Positions 36,642-48,200 of a stretch of DNA of 64,000 nucleotides are shown piece after piece. Source of the DNA: Pleodorina starrii (Eukaryota; Chlorophyta; Chlorophyceae; Chlamydomonadales; Volvocaceae); assembly GCA_030267565.1 (NCBI GenBank), contig BRXU01000002.1, forward strand, positions 8,962,254-9,026,253. Direction: 5' to 3'. Every line of letters starts with the position of its first letter. Position 1 is the stretch's first letter. The notes beneath the pieces are model-generated. The model worked only from the letters and a program-made list of their open reading frames with translations, was not told the DNA's origin and did not search any database. The position numbers and the translations under genes are program-made.

Positions 36642-36873
36642 TTTTATATGGCACATGCTGCAGGGCAACCGCAGGACGCAGCGGCAACTTGCAGGATCAC
36701 TGGATCAGGGCGAAAAGCTCCGACAGTCTGACACTGGCGCGACGCACCACAATGAATGGTCGCTAGGCAGTCTTGCTTGAAGTAATAAAATGATATAAAA
36801 TTATATATAAAATAATATAAATTAATTTTAACTTTGGGGCTTGGCAGTGACCGCGCCGGGAAAGAGTCCCTGC
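36642..36873 (-). promoter_or_regulatory. Promoter of DUR3 copy D: TATA box and conserved upstream element
   Basis: On the minus strand TATAAAA lies at 36648-36642, about 185 bp before the ATG and after CTGCAGCATGTG. The block CTGCAGGGACTCT followed by CCCGGCGCGGTCACTGCCAA lies at 36873-36838. A strongly AT-rich stretch occupies 36781-36832 between them, as in copy B. Confidence 0.6.
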
Positions 36874-39800
36874 AGATGCTGCGCTCCTCCCCAAGACCCT
36901 AGCGCTTTCCTAGCTTTTTCAAAGGATACATCAATTTATTTACAAACTGTCAAAACAGAAACATGATGTGTTGTATGACGTGCCTAGTCGCGTTCCGGCC
37001 TGACTCAGTGCCCATCCGTACAACTGGTCCATTCGCTTAGCAAGGAGTCTATCCTTCTTTTTCACAGTATAACAGTATACAACTTCTTATTGCACGTGGT
37101 ATGGAAATCGGTTGACGTCCCAGTGCCTTCCGAACGAAGCACATGGCATCCGGCGAATGGCGACAACGTGCGACAAGCGCAACGCCGGCAGGCATGGCAT
37201 AACGGCGCCATAAAATATGCAAGCCGATGCGGGCTTCCTATGAAAAAGTGCTGATTCGGAGATGCGTTTGTCCATGAAACCAAACCGCGACCGCCGAAGC
37301 AAGATAACAAAACCACCTTTCGCGTACATCCGTTGGCAAATTTTTCGCATATGGACTTTGTCCGTGCTCCCGTGAGGCTCAGGGCTGAGTGCTGTTGGCG
37401 ACGCCTCGCACGATTTGGGGACACGATGCACGACGCGACGATGCACGATGTGACGATGTGACGGCAGATACCAGCAGATACTCACTAGGGTTAGCCGCTC
37501 TGTGAGATTTATTATATTCTTTGATTTTAATCGCTTGCACAAAACCTCCTATGGCGGCCGCGATGCGTGCCTGTTTAGGATGCGCAGGGGACCGACCTTC
37601 GATGGCGGAACTTCCTTTCTGCTCTGCTGTGTGGTGTACCCGCTGTGTACCCTGCCTTCGAGGTAACCCTACGTACCTCCCTGCATCCTTCATGTGACTC
37701 CTGTCTCGGCCTCTCTGGCCAGCAGGACGCACCTGCTGCTGATGTTGCGATTCGTGTACACCAAGAAAACCTTCGTCTTCATTTCCTTCATGGGCCGTGA
37801 CCGCTGGCGTCCTGCGTCCAGAGCGTAGAAAAAGGCGCCATAGCCAGCGAGCCGAACAACATTTTCAACACGCTCTGGCGCTGCACCTTATCGTTGGTCG
37901 GAGCGCAGATAGATTTCCGGCAGAAATTTGACCGAGTTCGTTCGCGCGGTATCTGAACACGGGCCACGCAGCCCGTATCTCGGCAGTGCGGAAACCGGAA
38001 GATGTACGGCATTATCCTGGAACCCCATGGCCTTTGCAGCTGTGCGTGATATGAATGGCCTCCAGGAACGCACGAAGGCTTAATGCAAAGGTGTTTGGCC
38101 TACCCGGAGTCTCAGACATTGCCGCTGGGGGCTCTTGAGAACCGACCCACCTTCGGGTCGTGAGCGAGCGAGTGAGTGGCGGACACGCCGCCTCCACCAA
38201 GACCCAATAATACCGTATGCCAACGCCGGCTCTCCCGCGCCACGCCGCGCGCAGAATGCGGCCTGACTCTCGCGCTCACGCCACACCCCGGTAGAAGCGT
38301 AGAACACGTGGCCCCTGCCTCTTGGCCGCTGCGAGCCGCCCGCTCCCCAACACCCACTGAGGCCATCATGATGTCAGTGGACGGCTCTGGGTCAGGGACG
38401 CCACACGTCTACGCTACCCTTCCGAGGACCTGCATCCCATATTCCCATTGTTGTAACAACAGCATCAATAGCGACTACGTCACACCCCCGCAAGCCCTGA
38501 AACCCTAACAACCGCACTCCTGCGCCACTCCTGTGCCAGCGCGCCCCTACCCGACAGGACCCTAGTGGTCCCTCATTGTAACTCTCGCATCCTACCTCAC
38601 ATCCATCTGCCGGGCGGCCAGCGCTTGCTTGAGGACCACGCCGCTGGCGCTGAGCTTGAGGGGCGTGTCAGGACGGCACGAGGCGTCTCGCGGCGGTGCC
38701 GCCGTTCGGCAGACGGCCGCTACATTCGTGCGAGGTCTGATGCCCGCGTGAAGCGGCCATCGGCGGGATCCAGAACGTCCTCCTCCGGCCACGGCGCTAA
38801 AAGGGAAGGGGTTATCCTCGTATAGGCCGGAGCTCGAGAAGGGTAAAGTAACAGGGAAGGGGGGGAATGGCGGTTGGAGACAGTCCGCGGTGCTGTCGGA
38901 ACACGCGGAGGGCGCGCACGGCGGCAGACAATCGAGGGCAAGCAGGATGCAACGTTGGTGCACTGCGCAGGACGAGTGGCAGGACGGAGCGGCGGCGGGC
39001 TCGGCAATGCAGTGTGTGGGGCTCTGGGGCAGGTTCTGCTCCTACGCGCAAAGGAGCGAGCCCGGAGTACTAGGAGGCTGCGACTGCCACCGGCGCAGGC
39101 CAGCCACCGGCGTGCTAAACCCCCCAAAAACTCCAGGTTAAGGTAAAACCCCAAGTCAGCCAAGAAGAACGTGTCCACCACGTTTAGCTTGTGTGAGCCT
39201 GTCTGTATGTCTGCACATGGTCCCTAAGTAAGGGTGCACCGCACCAAGACACTTTAGTAACTTAAGGCCCTTCGGCAAGCAAGGCCATACAGCTAGCGAG
39301 AGACATGCCAGCAACAGGATACCTGCAGTACACGCCGTGCAATGCATGTCACGACTCACGAGCGCGTTATGAAAAGATGTCTCACTTTTTCTTCGGACGA
39401 CGGGGAGCATCGTGGAGGCTTTAAGCAATGGATAGGGTTGGGGCCGTTTCAGGGGTAGGTCGGGGCAGGAAGGACCCCAAGGCTCGCCGCCCCAGATATG
39501 GCGCACCGGGCGCACCGGGCTGTACGGAGGGCGAGGAGTGCCGTACAAGCCACAGTCGGGGCAGCTGCCTTTCCCCATTTGGCGCTGTTTGGACAGATCA
39601 TTTGAGGTGGTCGTGGTGGGGTTGTGGGGAGGGGCCGAATGTCGTCCTTCCAACATTGGGTCGCTGCCTTCAACCGCAACAGCAGCAGCCGTGTAAGCAA
39701 GTGGGAATGTGCGCCGCGCTCAGCACACACACACGCCTTGCTTACACCGGCTCGCCTTCCGAGATTCCGAAAGGCCCCGCCTCACCCGCCTTGCCTCACA

Positions 39801-41242
39801 CCGGCTCGCCTGATCGCACCGAGCCGCGCGGCGGAGCTTACAGCACCAGACGCGCGCAATCATGTGTGGTCATCAAGGCCTTAAGGTACCCTACAACCTC
39901 ACCCGCCGGCAACGTGCCCAGCTGCCCACAACCCAGGCAGAGCGCTGTGTGTGCAGCCACATCTGGTAGGTGGTAGCCCGGCTCGCCCTCGGTTACTGGT
40001 CGCTGCGGCTCGTCTGTCGTACCCAGCTGAGAGCCTGACGCGCCGGTATTTATGGTATGAGTCCGTATGTACTTCCCGACAGCGTCCGGTGCGGTCTTTC
40101 TGCACCGTTGAAGCGATGATGAGGTCCCTTAGGTGGGTTAGGTCCGACTGTGAAACGACTTATTCGCCTTATCCCGTTGTCCATGCTTTGCTTGACGCAC
40201 TGCGCCCTGGCGTAACGGCTGCCAAGACGTGTGGTTCCTAGTAGCGCACCTCCCCTGTCCCCTCCCCTCCCGGGGGTGGCCACTTTGCCAGCCGCGACCC
40301 CATTCCGCCACCTCACCGCACCGCACCAAGCTGAAGTTTCTGGGCCACCTGGGCCCTGTGACCGCATTTGGATGGTTCCCCTGGCGAGCGGAGCCAGCGC
40401 CTCTCTGATTGATTACGTGATTTACATGTCGTACCACGTCTGTCGTATACTTGTACCGTTGTACGGCACTTATGTCGTGTCGCTTTCCGGCCGCTATCCG
40501 GCTATCCCTAACCACCGGCGCTGACTCAGCCACTCCGCGTTGCAGCACTGCAGCACACCTCTTTGTCCACACATTCGCTCCGCTCCTCCCCTCCCTGAAG
40601 TCCACGACGCGAGCCAAGTACCGTATCCACGAACTGAGTTGTCACAAAGAAGCACAGCCTTCCCCCTCTCCTCTCGCCCCCCCCATCCCCCCTCCCCCAC
40701 ACACACGCGCGCACTCACGGGACCAACGCTCCCTCTACAGCAGCTACGGTACCCAAAGCTGGCCCCTTTCCAAGCACATCCGCCACTGCCACAAGAATGA
40801 CTCTAAAACCCTAAAACCCAAAGCCACAAGAATGACTGTCAGTAAAGCAGCCAGTCGTCAATAATAGCGCACACACCGCGCACAAGTAAAACCCACACCA
40901 GCAAGTGCCCACAAGTGCCCACAAATGATTAAGCCCATTCACCCCTTCTTTCTCATCGTCAATCGCACCACAGCACCGCAGCAACGTGTGTCTGCAATGC
41001 TCTCCCGCCCCACCCTGCAATGCATTCCCGCGTTTCGCAGCAAGGGGGGCACGCCAACATGTGACTCACGAGCCCCCGACCGACCCACGGTTCACATCCG
41101 TGCGCAGCTCCCCGCCCTCCCCCCCCCACACACACACTCAGTCCGTTGGCCAACGCGTCATCCAAGTCCGGTCCACCGCTGCTGCCTCATCTTTGTTACG
41201 GTACCGACCCATAGCCACTGCCCCAAAAGCACAACCCCGTCG
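36874..41242. other. Region between DUR3 copy D and DUR2, no confident gene
   Basis: No open frame here has family support. The end near 41242 is probably 3' untranslated sequence of DUR2; a minus-strand TGTAA lies at 40422-40426 but is over 800 nt from the stop. A 33-bp dispersed repeat lies at 38557-38589. Two short minus-strand stretches (about 39181-39115 and 38660-38592) look protein-like but cannot be joined into a gene. Confidence 0.4.
38557..38589. repeat. 33-bp dispersed repeat, copy 2
   Basis: Identical over 33 bp, in the same orientation, to 14336-14368, with unrelated flanks. Confidence 0.7.
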
Positions 41243-44200
41243 TCATTGCGCCTCCTCGGCGGCAGCGGCCACCGGCGTGACGCCGTGACCCACGGGTCCG
41301 CACTTGAGCCCCGCCAGCCGCTCCATCTTGGCCGCCACGCCCCACAGCCACTCGTCGCGCCAGGCCTTGGTGATAAGAGTGACTCCGAAGGGCAACGTCA
41401 CGCGGGTGGGTCCGGTGGCTGCCAGGTGGGCGGCGCGGCGCCGCTCGGCCTCCGAGGCATTCTGGGGGCGGAGGGTGAGGGGGTGCGGGGAGGGGGGGAG
41501 GGTGAGGGGGGGGATAAAAAGAAAATACCGCAGCGGAGAAGGAGACGGCGTTGGAGGTGGGGGAGGGCGAGGTGGGGGGAGGGCGAGGTGGGTGGAGGGT
41601 GAGGTGCGGGGAGGCGGTGCGGGGAGGGCTCCTCACAGATGAAACCCAGACGGGGGTCTTCAGATGGTTGCACACAGGGGGTATAGAGGGTAGGGAGGGA
41701 AGGGAGACGAGGCAGGGGATCAGCAACTGTTTGATAGTAGTGGTGAGCCGCTCAAGGTCTCTCAAGATGGGGAGAGAGTGTCGTCTCAACGCGCTCATCT
41801 GACGTGTCGCAGAGGCCGTTCGTACTGTACGACATGTACTACATTGGATCTGGACATGCGGCCGGCCCCGCCCGCTCGACGATCCGGCGCTCCTCCACCC
41901 GCTGCCAACTGACCTCCGATAGTACGGCCGAATCGTACGACACCAGCCCCGAGGGTACGGCAATGCCGCACATGTCGAGCAGGTTGACGAAGTTGGTGAA
42001 TCGGCCCAGCTTGGCGTTGCGGCTCCAAGAGGGGGTCTCGGCCGCCTCCTCCTCCGCCACCTCCGCAACCGTCCAGTGCGTTAGAGCCGTTGGGACGAGC
42101 AGCAGATCCACGCGGGACAGCTCGTCCAACGCGCGCGCGCGGAGTACGGCCATCTGCGCCATGTGGTCGTACACGTCCGTGGCGGTGAACTTGCCTGTAG
42201 GGGCCGATGGCGAGGGGAACGGGAGGGAAGGGAGGGCGGCGGAGCGTGACGGGCGCGTGCGGAAGAGGGGAAGGGCTACGCTTGGCCTTCGCAACCCTTC
42301 GCTCACCCAGCCACGCACCCACCCAAACCCAGCCACCCACCTGCCCCCGCAATGATGTGTCGGGTCACCGGCAGCAGTCGCTCGTCCGAAACCACCGCCG
42401 ACTGGCGCTCCAGGGAGCCCTTCTCCGTCGCCGCCGCCGCCGGCATCCCCTTCTCCAGAAACGCCCGGATGCCGCTGAAGCGCTCCGCCACAAAGGAAGT
42501 GCCGTACAGCATGGCCGCCACCGCCATCAGGGGGCCAAAGTCGAAGTCCGCGACGCGGCGTCCGCCGGCGGCCTCGAGTCGCGCCGTGGCGGATTCGAAC
42601 TCGGACGCGCAGGCGGCCGCGAGCGCTTCGCCGCCTGAGCGAGAGAGTGAGCGGTTGTGATGGGTTGAGGAGGGGCCGGGAGGGGCTGGGCAGGGAAGGA
42701 CACGAGTGTTGCGTTGCGGGGGCTCCGAAACCACGCGCCGCGGTGCTGCCGTGCTGCCGCGGTGCTGACTTCACTTCTTACCGCACTACGCATTTACCGT
42801 TCACGGGCTCCGGCCCTATCCGTGGACCTATCCTATTCAGCCGGAGTCAACCCCAAGTCCCCCCTCTGCGCCTCTTCCTCATCTTCTTCCCCCGGTCCCC
42901 GCCCCGCGCCTGCCCCACCCCGGCGCTGCCACCTTCTCTCCGCCTTCCCTGCAGCCTGGCCTTCTTCCCTCCCTCCCAGCTAGCCCCGCACCTGGCCCCG
43001 ACCAGTCGAGTTGCTCCAAGGTGGGTACCGCGAAGCGGAAGCCGTCGGCGGGCGGCATCGCCTCGGGGGCCAGCTGCGGCGGCGGGCGGCGCCACACGTC
43101 GGCCGCCCCGGCGCTGCCCGACCTCATCACCCGCATCACCTCCGCCCCGTCAGACACGTTGGCGGTGAAGACGGTGAGGCAGTCCAGGGAGGCAGCGGCG
43201 GGCACCACGCCTACACGGGGGCGAGGTCGTTAGGTAGGTAGTTGGGCGGTTAGGTAGGTCGTTGGGTGGTTGTGTTGGCCGGCGGGTTGCGCAATGTTCC
43301 ACTGAACCTGCGAGCTGCGAACCACGCGTGACGGCACCCGTGTAAACCTCACCCGCCTACACACGCTGCCATTCACCCAATGCTCAACTAATCACAGACT
43401 GTCGTAGCATAGTCAGCAAGGGGGGTCGGGGTCTTACTCACGCTGCTTGCCAACGTCACCCCCTTGCATCCCCGGGTGGTCTCCTTCCACCCACCCACCC
43501 ACCCACCCACCCAGCCAGCCAGCCAGCCATCCACCCAGCCACCCACCCATCCACCCACCCATCCACCCACCCAGCCACCCACCCAGCCAGCCAGCCAGCC
43601 CCCTCGCCCAGCCAGCCAGCCACCCACCCAGCTCCCTCGCCCAGCTCACCTACTGTGGACACGCTGCCAACGGTGGGCTTTACTCCCACACAGCCGCACA
43701 GCCCCGCCGGCACTCGGCCCGATCCCGCCGTGTCGGTTCCCAGCGCGAAGCTCAGCAGCCCCGCCCCCACCGCCACCCCGCTGCCGCTGCTGGAGCCGCC
43801 GCTGATGAAGCGGAAGTCAAAGGGGCTGCGGGGGCAGTCGGGGGAGGGGGTGCGGGTGCCCACCAGGCCGGCGGCAAACTGGTCCATGTTGGTCTTGCCG
43901 ACGCCGATTCCGCCTGCAAGTACCGGTGAGATGGGGCGGGGGCGGGGGGGTTAGAAACGTATAGGGGGGAAAGGGAGGGAGAAGGCAGGTTGGGGCTGGC
44001 TGGGGGGGGGGGGGTCAGTAAGACGGGTTTGGCTGGGAGGAAGCGGGGGCGAGGAGCCCGAGTGAAGGAGCGGAAAGTGAGGCACGGGTGGTGGAGGGAG
44101 GCGGGGCGGATGGCGGCCATGGGTGTGTAGAGCGAGAGCGGCAGGAGAAAGCGTGTGGCAGAGCGTTCTCCCTTGTCGCTCGGCTGCTGGCTCGCCAGCC

Positions 44201-44575
44201 CTCACTCGCGCGGAATCGGCGAGGGCGGGGCGTTTCCCGCATCGCACCTGCTGCGAGAAGGGCGTCTACCGCGGCAGCGTTCTTTTCGGGCGTGTAGCTG
44301 AAGGCAGGGCAGGCGGCCGTGGTGGGCATGCCCACGATGTCGACGTTGTCCTTGATGCCGAACGGCACACCCCACAGGCTGCCCCGCTCGGCCTCCGGCT
44401 GAGATTCCAGCTCCGCGCATCGTCGCAAAAGCTCATCCAGCGGGGCGAGGTAAAGGAACACGTCGCGAGCCGCGACGAATTGCGGGTAGAGGGCTGTAAT
44501 TAGTGCCGTAGGCGTGCATTTGCCGCTTGCGTATGCGGCACGCACAGTTGCAAGTTCCAGCGTCTCAGGAAGCAT
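41243..44575 (-). CDS. DUR2: Allophanate hydrolase (amidase-signature family), without C-terminal domain
   Basis: Converts allophanate to ammonium and CO2, the second step of ATP-dependent urea breakdown; probably cytosolic. Predicted 534 aa in six exons on the minus strand: 44575-44248, 43913-43650, 43210-42992, 42634-42341, 42194-41914, 41461-41243; all GT-AG. Amidase-signature Ser-cisSer-Lys triad: Lys75 in [10 protein letters not shown], Ser150 in the GGSSSGSG loop, Ser174 in [13 protein letters not shown], with spacing close to that of bacterial Atz[15 protein letters not shown] and [15 protein letters not shown] are typical of allophanate hydrolases. The protein ends soon after the last amidase motif ([20 protein letters not shown]), so the small C-terminal domain of the roughly 600-aa bacterial enzymes is absent. 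An upstream in-frame ATG (44635) would add 20 residues; I prefer MLPETLEL. It is divergent from DUR1. Confidence 0.9.
43486..43640. repeat. CCAC/CCAG tetranucleotide-type repeat in a DUR2 intron
   Basis: Long runs of CCAC and CCAG units with CCAT interruptions lie in the intron 43211-43649, next to the donor of exon 2. It is simple sequence, likely polymorphic. Confidence 0.85.
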
Positions 44576-45224
44576 ATTTTCGATTCTGGCTGCAACAAAA
44601 ATGTGCCGACTTTGCAGGCTTGAAACTTCAATCAAATCGTAACTTGTTCACACTTTGCCTGATTCGAGTTCAGCTTGCTTTGGTAAAGGATGAGAGACAA
44701 CTGATTATCCAACGTGTTAGCGAATCCTGAGACGTTCACAAGGCCCTGCAAATAAGTGCCCCGCTGCCCCCGACAGCGCTCGCTACGGCAAAACTGAAGG
44801 ACCGTTGTGGCACGTGCAGCTCTAAACGGCCTCCGCGCAAACAATTTTGCGGAATACGTTTAATACGTGAGAACATCACTTGCCTAAGTTTATGTGCTGG
44901 TTTTGGAAAGCGGCCCGGTCATCCGACAGCAGGACCTCCAACCGCCCACCGGGACCTGCAAGCGGTCCTAACCCGACGACTTGGGTACTTCCTCGCCGCA
45001 TTCAACCCTTCAAGTATAAATATGTTCTGTGCTTACACTTATTGATTCACGAGCTCGTTGGTTATAAAGCGTAGAACTAGACACGTGCAGCTTACGAACA
45101 GAAGCTGGCTGTTTCGCGATGACGGGTATGTTCTGCGATGCAACATGAAAGTTAAGGCCATTTTAAATGCAACCACTCGATGCTTCACCGTGGACCCAAA
45201 CACTACTCTGCAGGCGACGTCAAA
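44576..45224. promoter_or_regulatory. Bidirectional promoter region of DUR2 and DUR1
   Basis: Only 649 bp separate the two start codons, so control of the two enzymes is probably shared. A TATAAA box for DUR1 lies at 45015-45020, about 205 bp before its ATG. No clear TATA box is seen toward DUR2. The distal element of the B/C/D transporters is not obvious here. Confidence 0.55.
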
Positions 45225-48200
45225 ATGCATCGGGTGCTTATCGCCAACCGCGGCGAGATTGCTCGCCGCGTGATACGCACCTGCACCAAGCTTGGTGTGG
45301 AGACTGTCTCGGTGTTCACGACGGTGGATGCGCTAGCGCCTCATGTGCGCGAGGCGACCGTCGCCGTTCCCCTCGGCGACAATCCGCGCGAGTACACCAA
45401 TGCCTCCCGGCTGGTGCAGGTGAGCTTCCCTGCCACCAGCGACTGAACGACCGCCTACCTCACTAGCCACAATATAATTCCTTTAGAGATGCTCCGCGAC
45501 GACTGCGTGCGCCCAGCGTGCTGTCTATTCCGCAGCGGCGCCTCGTTGCAGGGCCCAGCCCCGAACGGTTCTGCGCTTGCGGGACGCAACTTGGTTCGTC
45601 GTACCCGTAGGCCTTCGAGCTAGTCTAGCCGCTGTGCATCATACATCCGAAGACCAGTCAGCGGCTCAGAAACGCAGGGAGTGTCCAGCAATCTCGGTCC
45701 CTGCTCCATTCCCCCTCCCGCCAGTTCCCCTTGCACTCCAGACGACGACAGCTGCCACCACAGGCAAGACCGCCCGACTCCCTTTCCTCCCTCCCATCCA
45801 TCATCTTTCATGAGCTCACCAACCCTCTTTCGTGAGCTCACCAATCAAGCCGCGACACTCCATTCCACCAAGAACCATTAACACGAACCCAACCCCACCG
45901 CTCACCACGCACTCCCTTTCCCGCCGCCCAGATCGCCGTGGAGAACGGCTGCACTGCCGTACACCCCGGGTACGGCTTTCTGTCCGAGAACGAGGCCTTC
46001 ATGACTGCCATCACGGAGGCAGGGGTGGCCTGGCTGGGCCCCACGGCCAAGACCATGCACGACTTTTCGCTCAAGCATGTGGCCAGGGAGATCGCGCGGG
46101 AGGCGGGGGTGAGTTGTTGCTGTTGCAGTGCGTGGTCGTTACAGTGGGATGCAGATCCCGGAAGGGTAGAGGCGGGAGTGAGTATGTGAGTTATTGTTAC
46201 TCTGGGGAATGAGGTGTTGTTGCTGCGGGGGCAGTCCGCCCGAACAGGCAAAGGCAGTCCCGACTCGTCCCGACGCGGCGGGGGCGAGTGACAGCCCATT
46301 TCCCAGCTCCTCGCATGCAGTGGAAGGATGCACTCCAAGTGGAGTCGTTGTCGGTTGCAGTTACGGTGTGTTACAACGGTGAAGTGCGGCTGCGTGCAGG
46401 GCACGCGCCTACAAAACCGCACCTCCTCCTCCTGCGCCTCCTCCTCCCGCGGCTCCTCCTTCCGCCTCCCGCCATGGCGCAGCTACCGGTAGTCACTGCT
46501 TTGCTTTTCCTTCCAAGCTCTCCTTTCCAACCCCAAGCTTCCTTTCCTTTTCGTGCCCCCAAGAGCTTCAAGGAAACACGCACCCGTGTGTCCTCAACGA
46601 CCGCCCCCTCAACGCCCGCAGGTACCCATTCTGGAGGGCAGTGGGCTGGTCAAGGAGGCCGCAGATGCCGTACAGGAGGCCCAGAAGGTACGACGCACGG
46701 CAATGCGCATCGGCACGTTTAGCTTGCTTGCTTGGGTGCGCGACCTCTTGCTGCTCTCCGCCCCCGCCCCCACCGCACCCACGCCTCCTCGCGAACCGCT
46801 GCCCTTACCCGCTCCCCTCCGCCTCGCCTCCCTCCCCCTCTTTCCCCCCCCTCTCCCCCGCCGCACACACACACGCACTCCTCTCTCTCTCTCTGTCTAT
46901 CTCCAGGTGGGCTACCCTGTTCTGCTCAAGGCAACGGGCGGTGGCGGCGGCATGGGCATCTTCCTGTGCCGCTCCGACGCTGACGTGGAGCGCCAGTTTG
47001 AGATGAGCCGCCACCAGGGGCAGGCATTCTTTGGAAACGCGGGGGTAAGACGACAACCCGGAGAGCCGCAAAACCGTAAAACCCTAAAACCCTAACAGCC
47101 CGGAGAGCCGCAACGAAGCGAAGGGAAGGGAGCGCGGGGGGTGGGGAGGCTTGGGGGCTGCTCGGTTGGTATACCAGCGAATCCGCACACCTGAATGCAT
47201 TTGGTGTGCGAGGATTGGTTGGTGCTCTGGAAAGGGTGGTGTGAGGGAGGAGGAGAGGGGGAATTGGGAACGGATGGGAGGATGGGAAGAGGGGGAATGC
47301 GGGTTGGCACGGACGGGGGGCGGCGTGTTTTTCCGCCTGTCGAGTAGATGCAAATGTAAATGTAGTGGCCAGCCCAGTTTGGACACGCGCGCGCTGCCCC
47401 TCTCTGTCCCCTCCTTGCCTGCACGTCTGCTCTGCACGTAGCACATCCTCCCCTCTTGCCGTACCCTGCCGTACCCTGCTCTCAACGGCCCCCTCCCTCC
47501 CCTCCCCTCTCCCAGGTGTTCGTTGAGAAGTACATCCAGAACGCGCACCACGTTGAGGTTCAGATCTTTGGCGACGGCGAGGGCGGCTGCATTCACCTGG
47601 GCGAGCGAGAGTGCTCCATCCAGCGCCGCCACCAAAAGGTAGTCCGGTACCCGGCATGTGTAGGATCATTGCATCCCCGCTGTGTGAATGTACAGCATGT
47701 GCATAACTTGTGTCTGCAGAACATGTATACGGCAGTTGTACGGCACGTGCACGGCATGTGTACCTCACACTCACACGCACAAACAAGTTCACACTCACAC
47801 GCGCGCGGTATGTCTGTCTGTCTGTCGTTCGCTCGCCTCCTCCGCCTCCTCCTCCCCTGTAGGTTCTCGAGGAGACTCCCTCCCCGCTTGTGGACGCCGA
47901 ACTGCGCTCCGCCCTGACCTCCGCCGCGGTGGCTCTGGGCACCGCCTCCCGCTACCGCTCCGCCGGGACAGTGGAGTTCCTGGTGGATGAGGACAGCCGC
48001 CGGTTCTATTTCCTGGAGGTCAACACCCGTCTGCAGGTGGGGGGATGATGGGTGGTGGTGTGTATGATGGGTGGTGGTGTGTATGATGGGTGGTGGTGTG
48101 TATGATGGGGGGTGGTGGTGGTGGTGGTGGTGGGTGGTGGTGGTGGTCTTGGGTGTGCTCAGGCGCTTCGGGGGTTGGGGCTCAACAAGGGGGTTCACGG

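Noticed and set aside
43388..43887. Trp/Gly-rich frame reading through the CCAC/CCAG repeat
   Set aside because: This is DUR2 exon 2 read on into its intron; the exon ends at a clear GT donor at 43650/43649.
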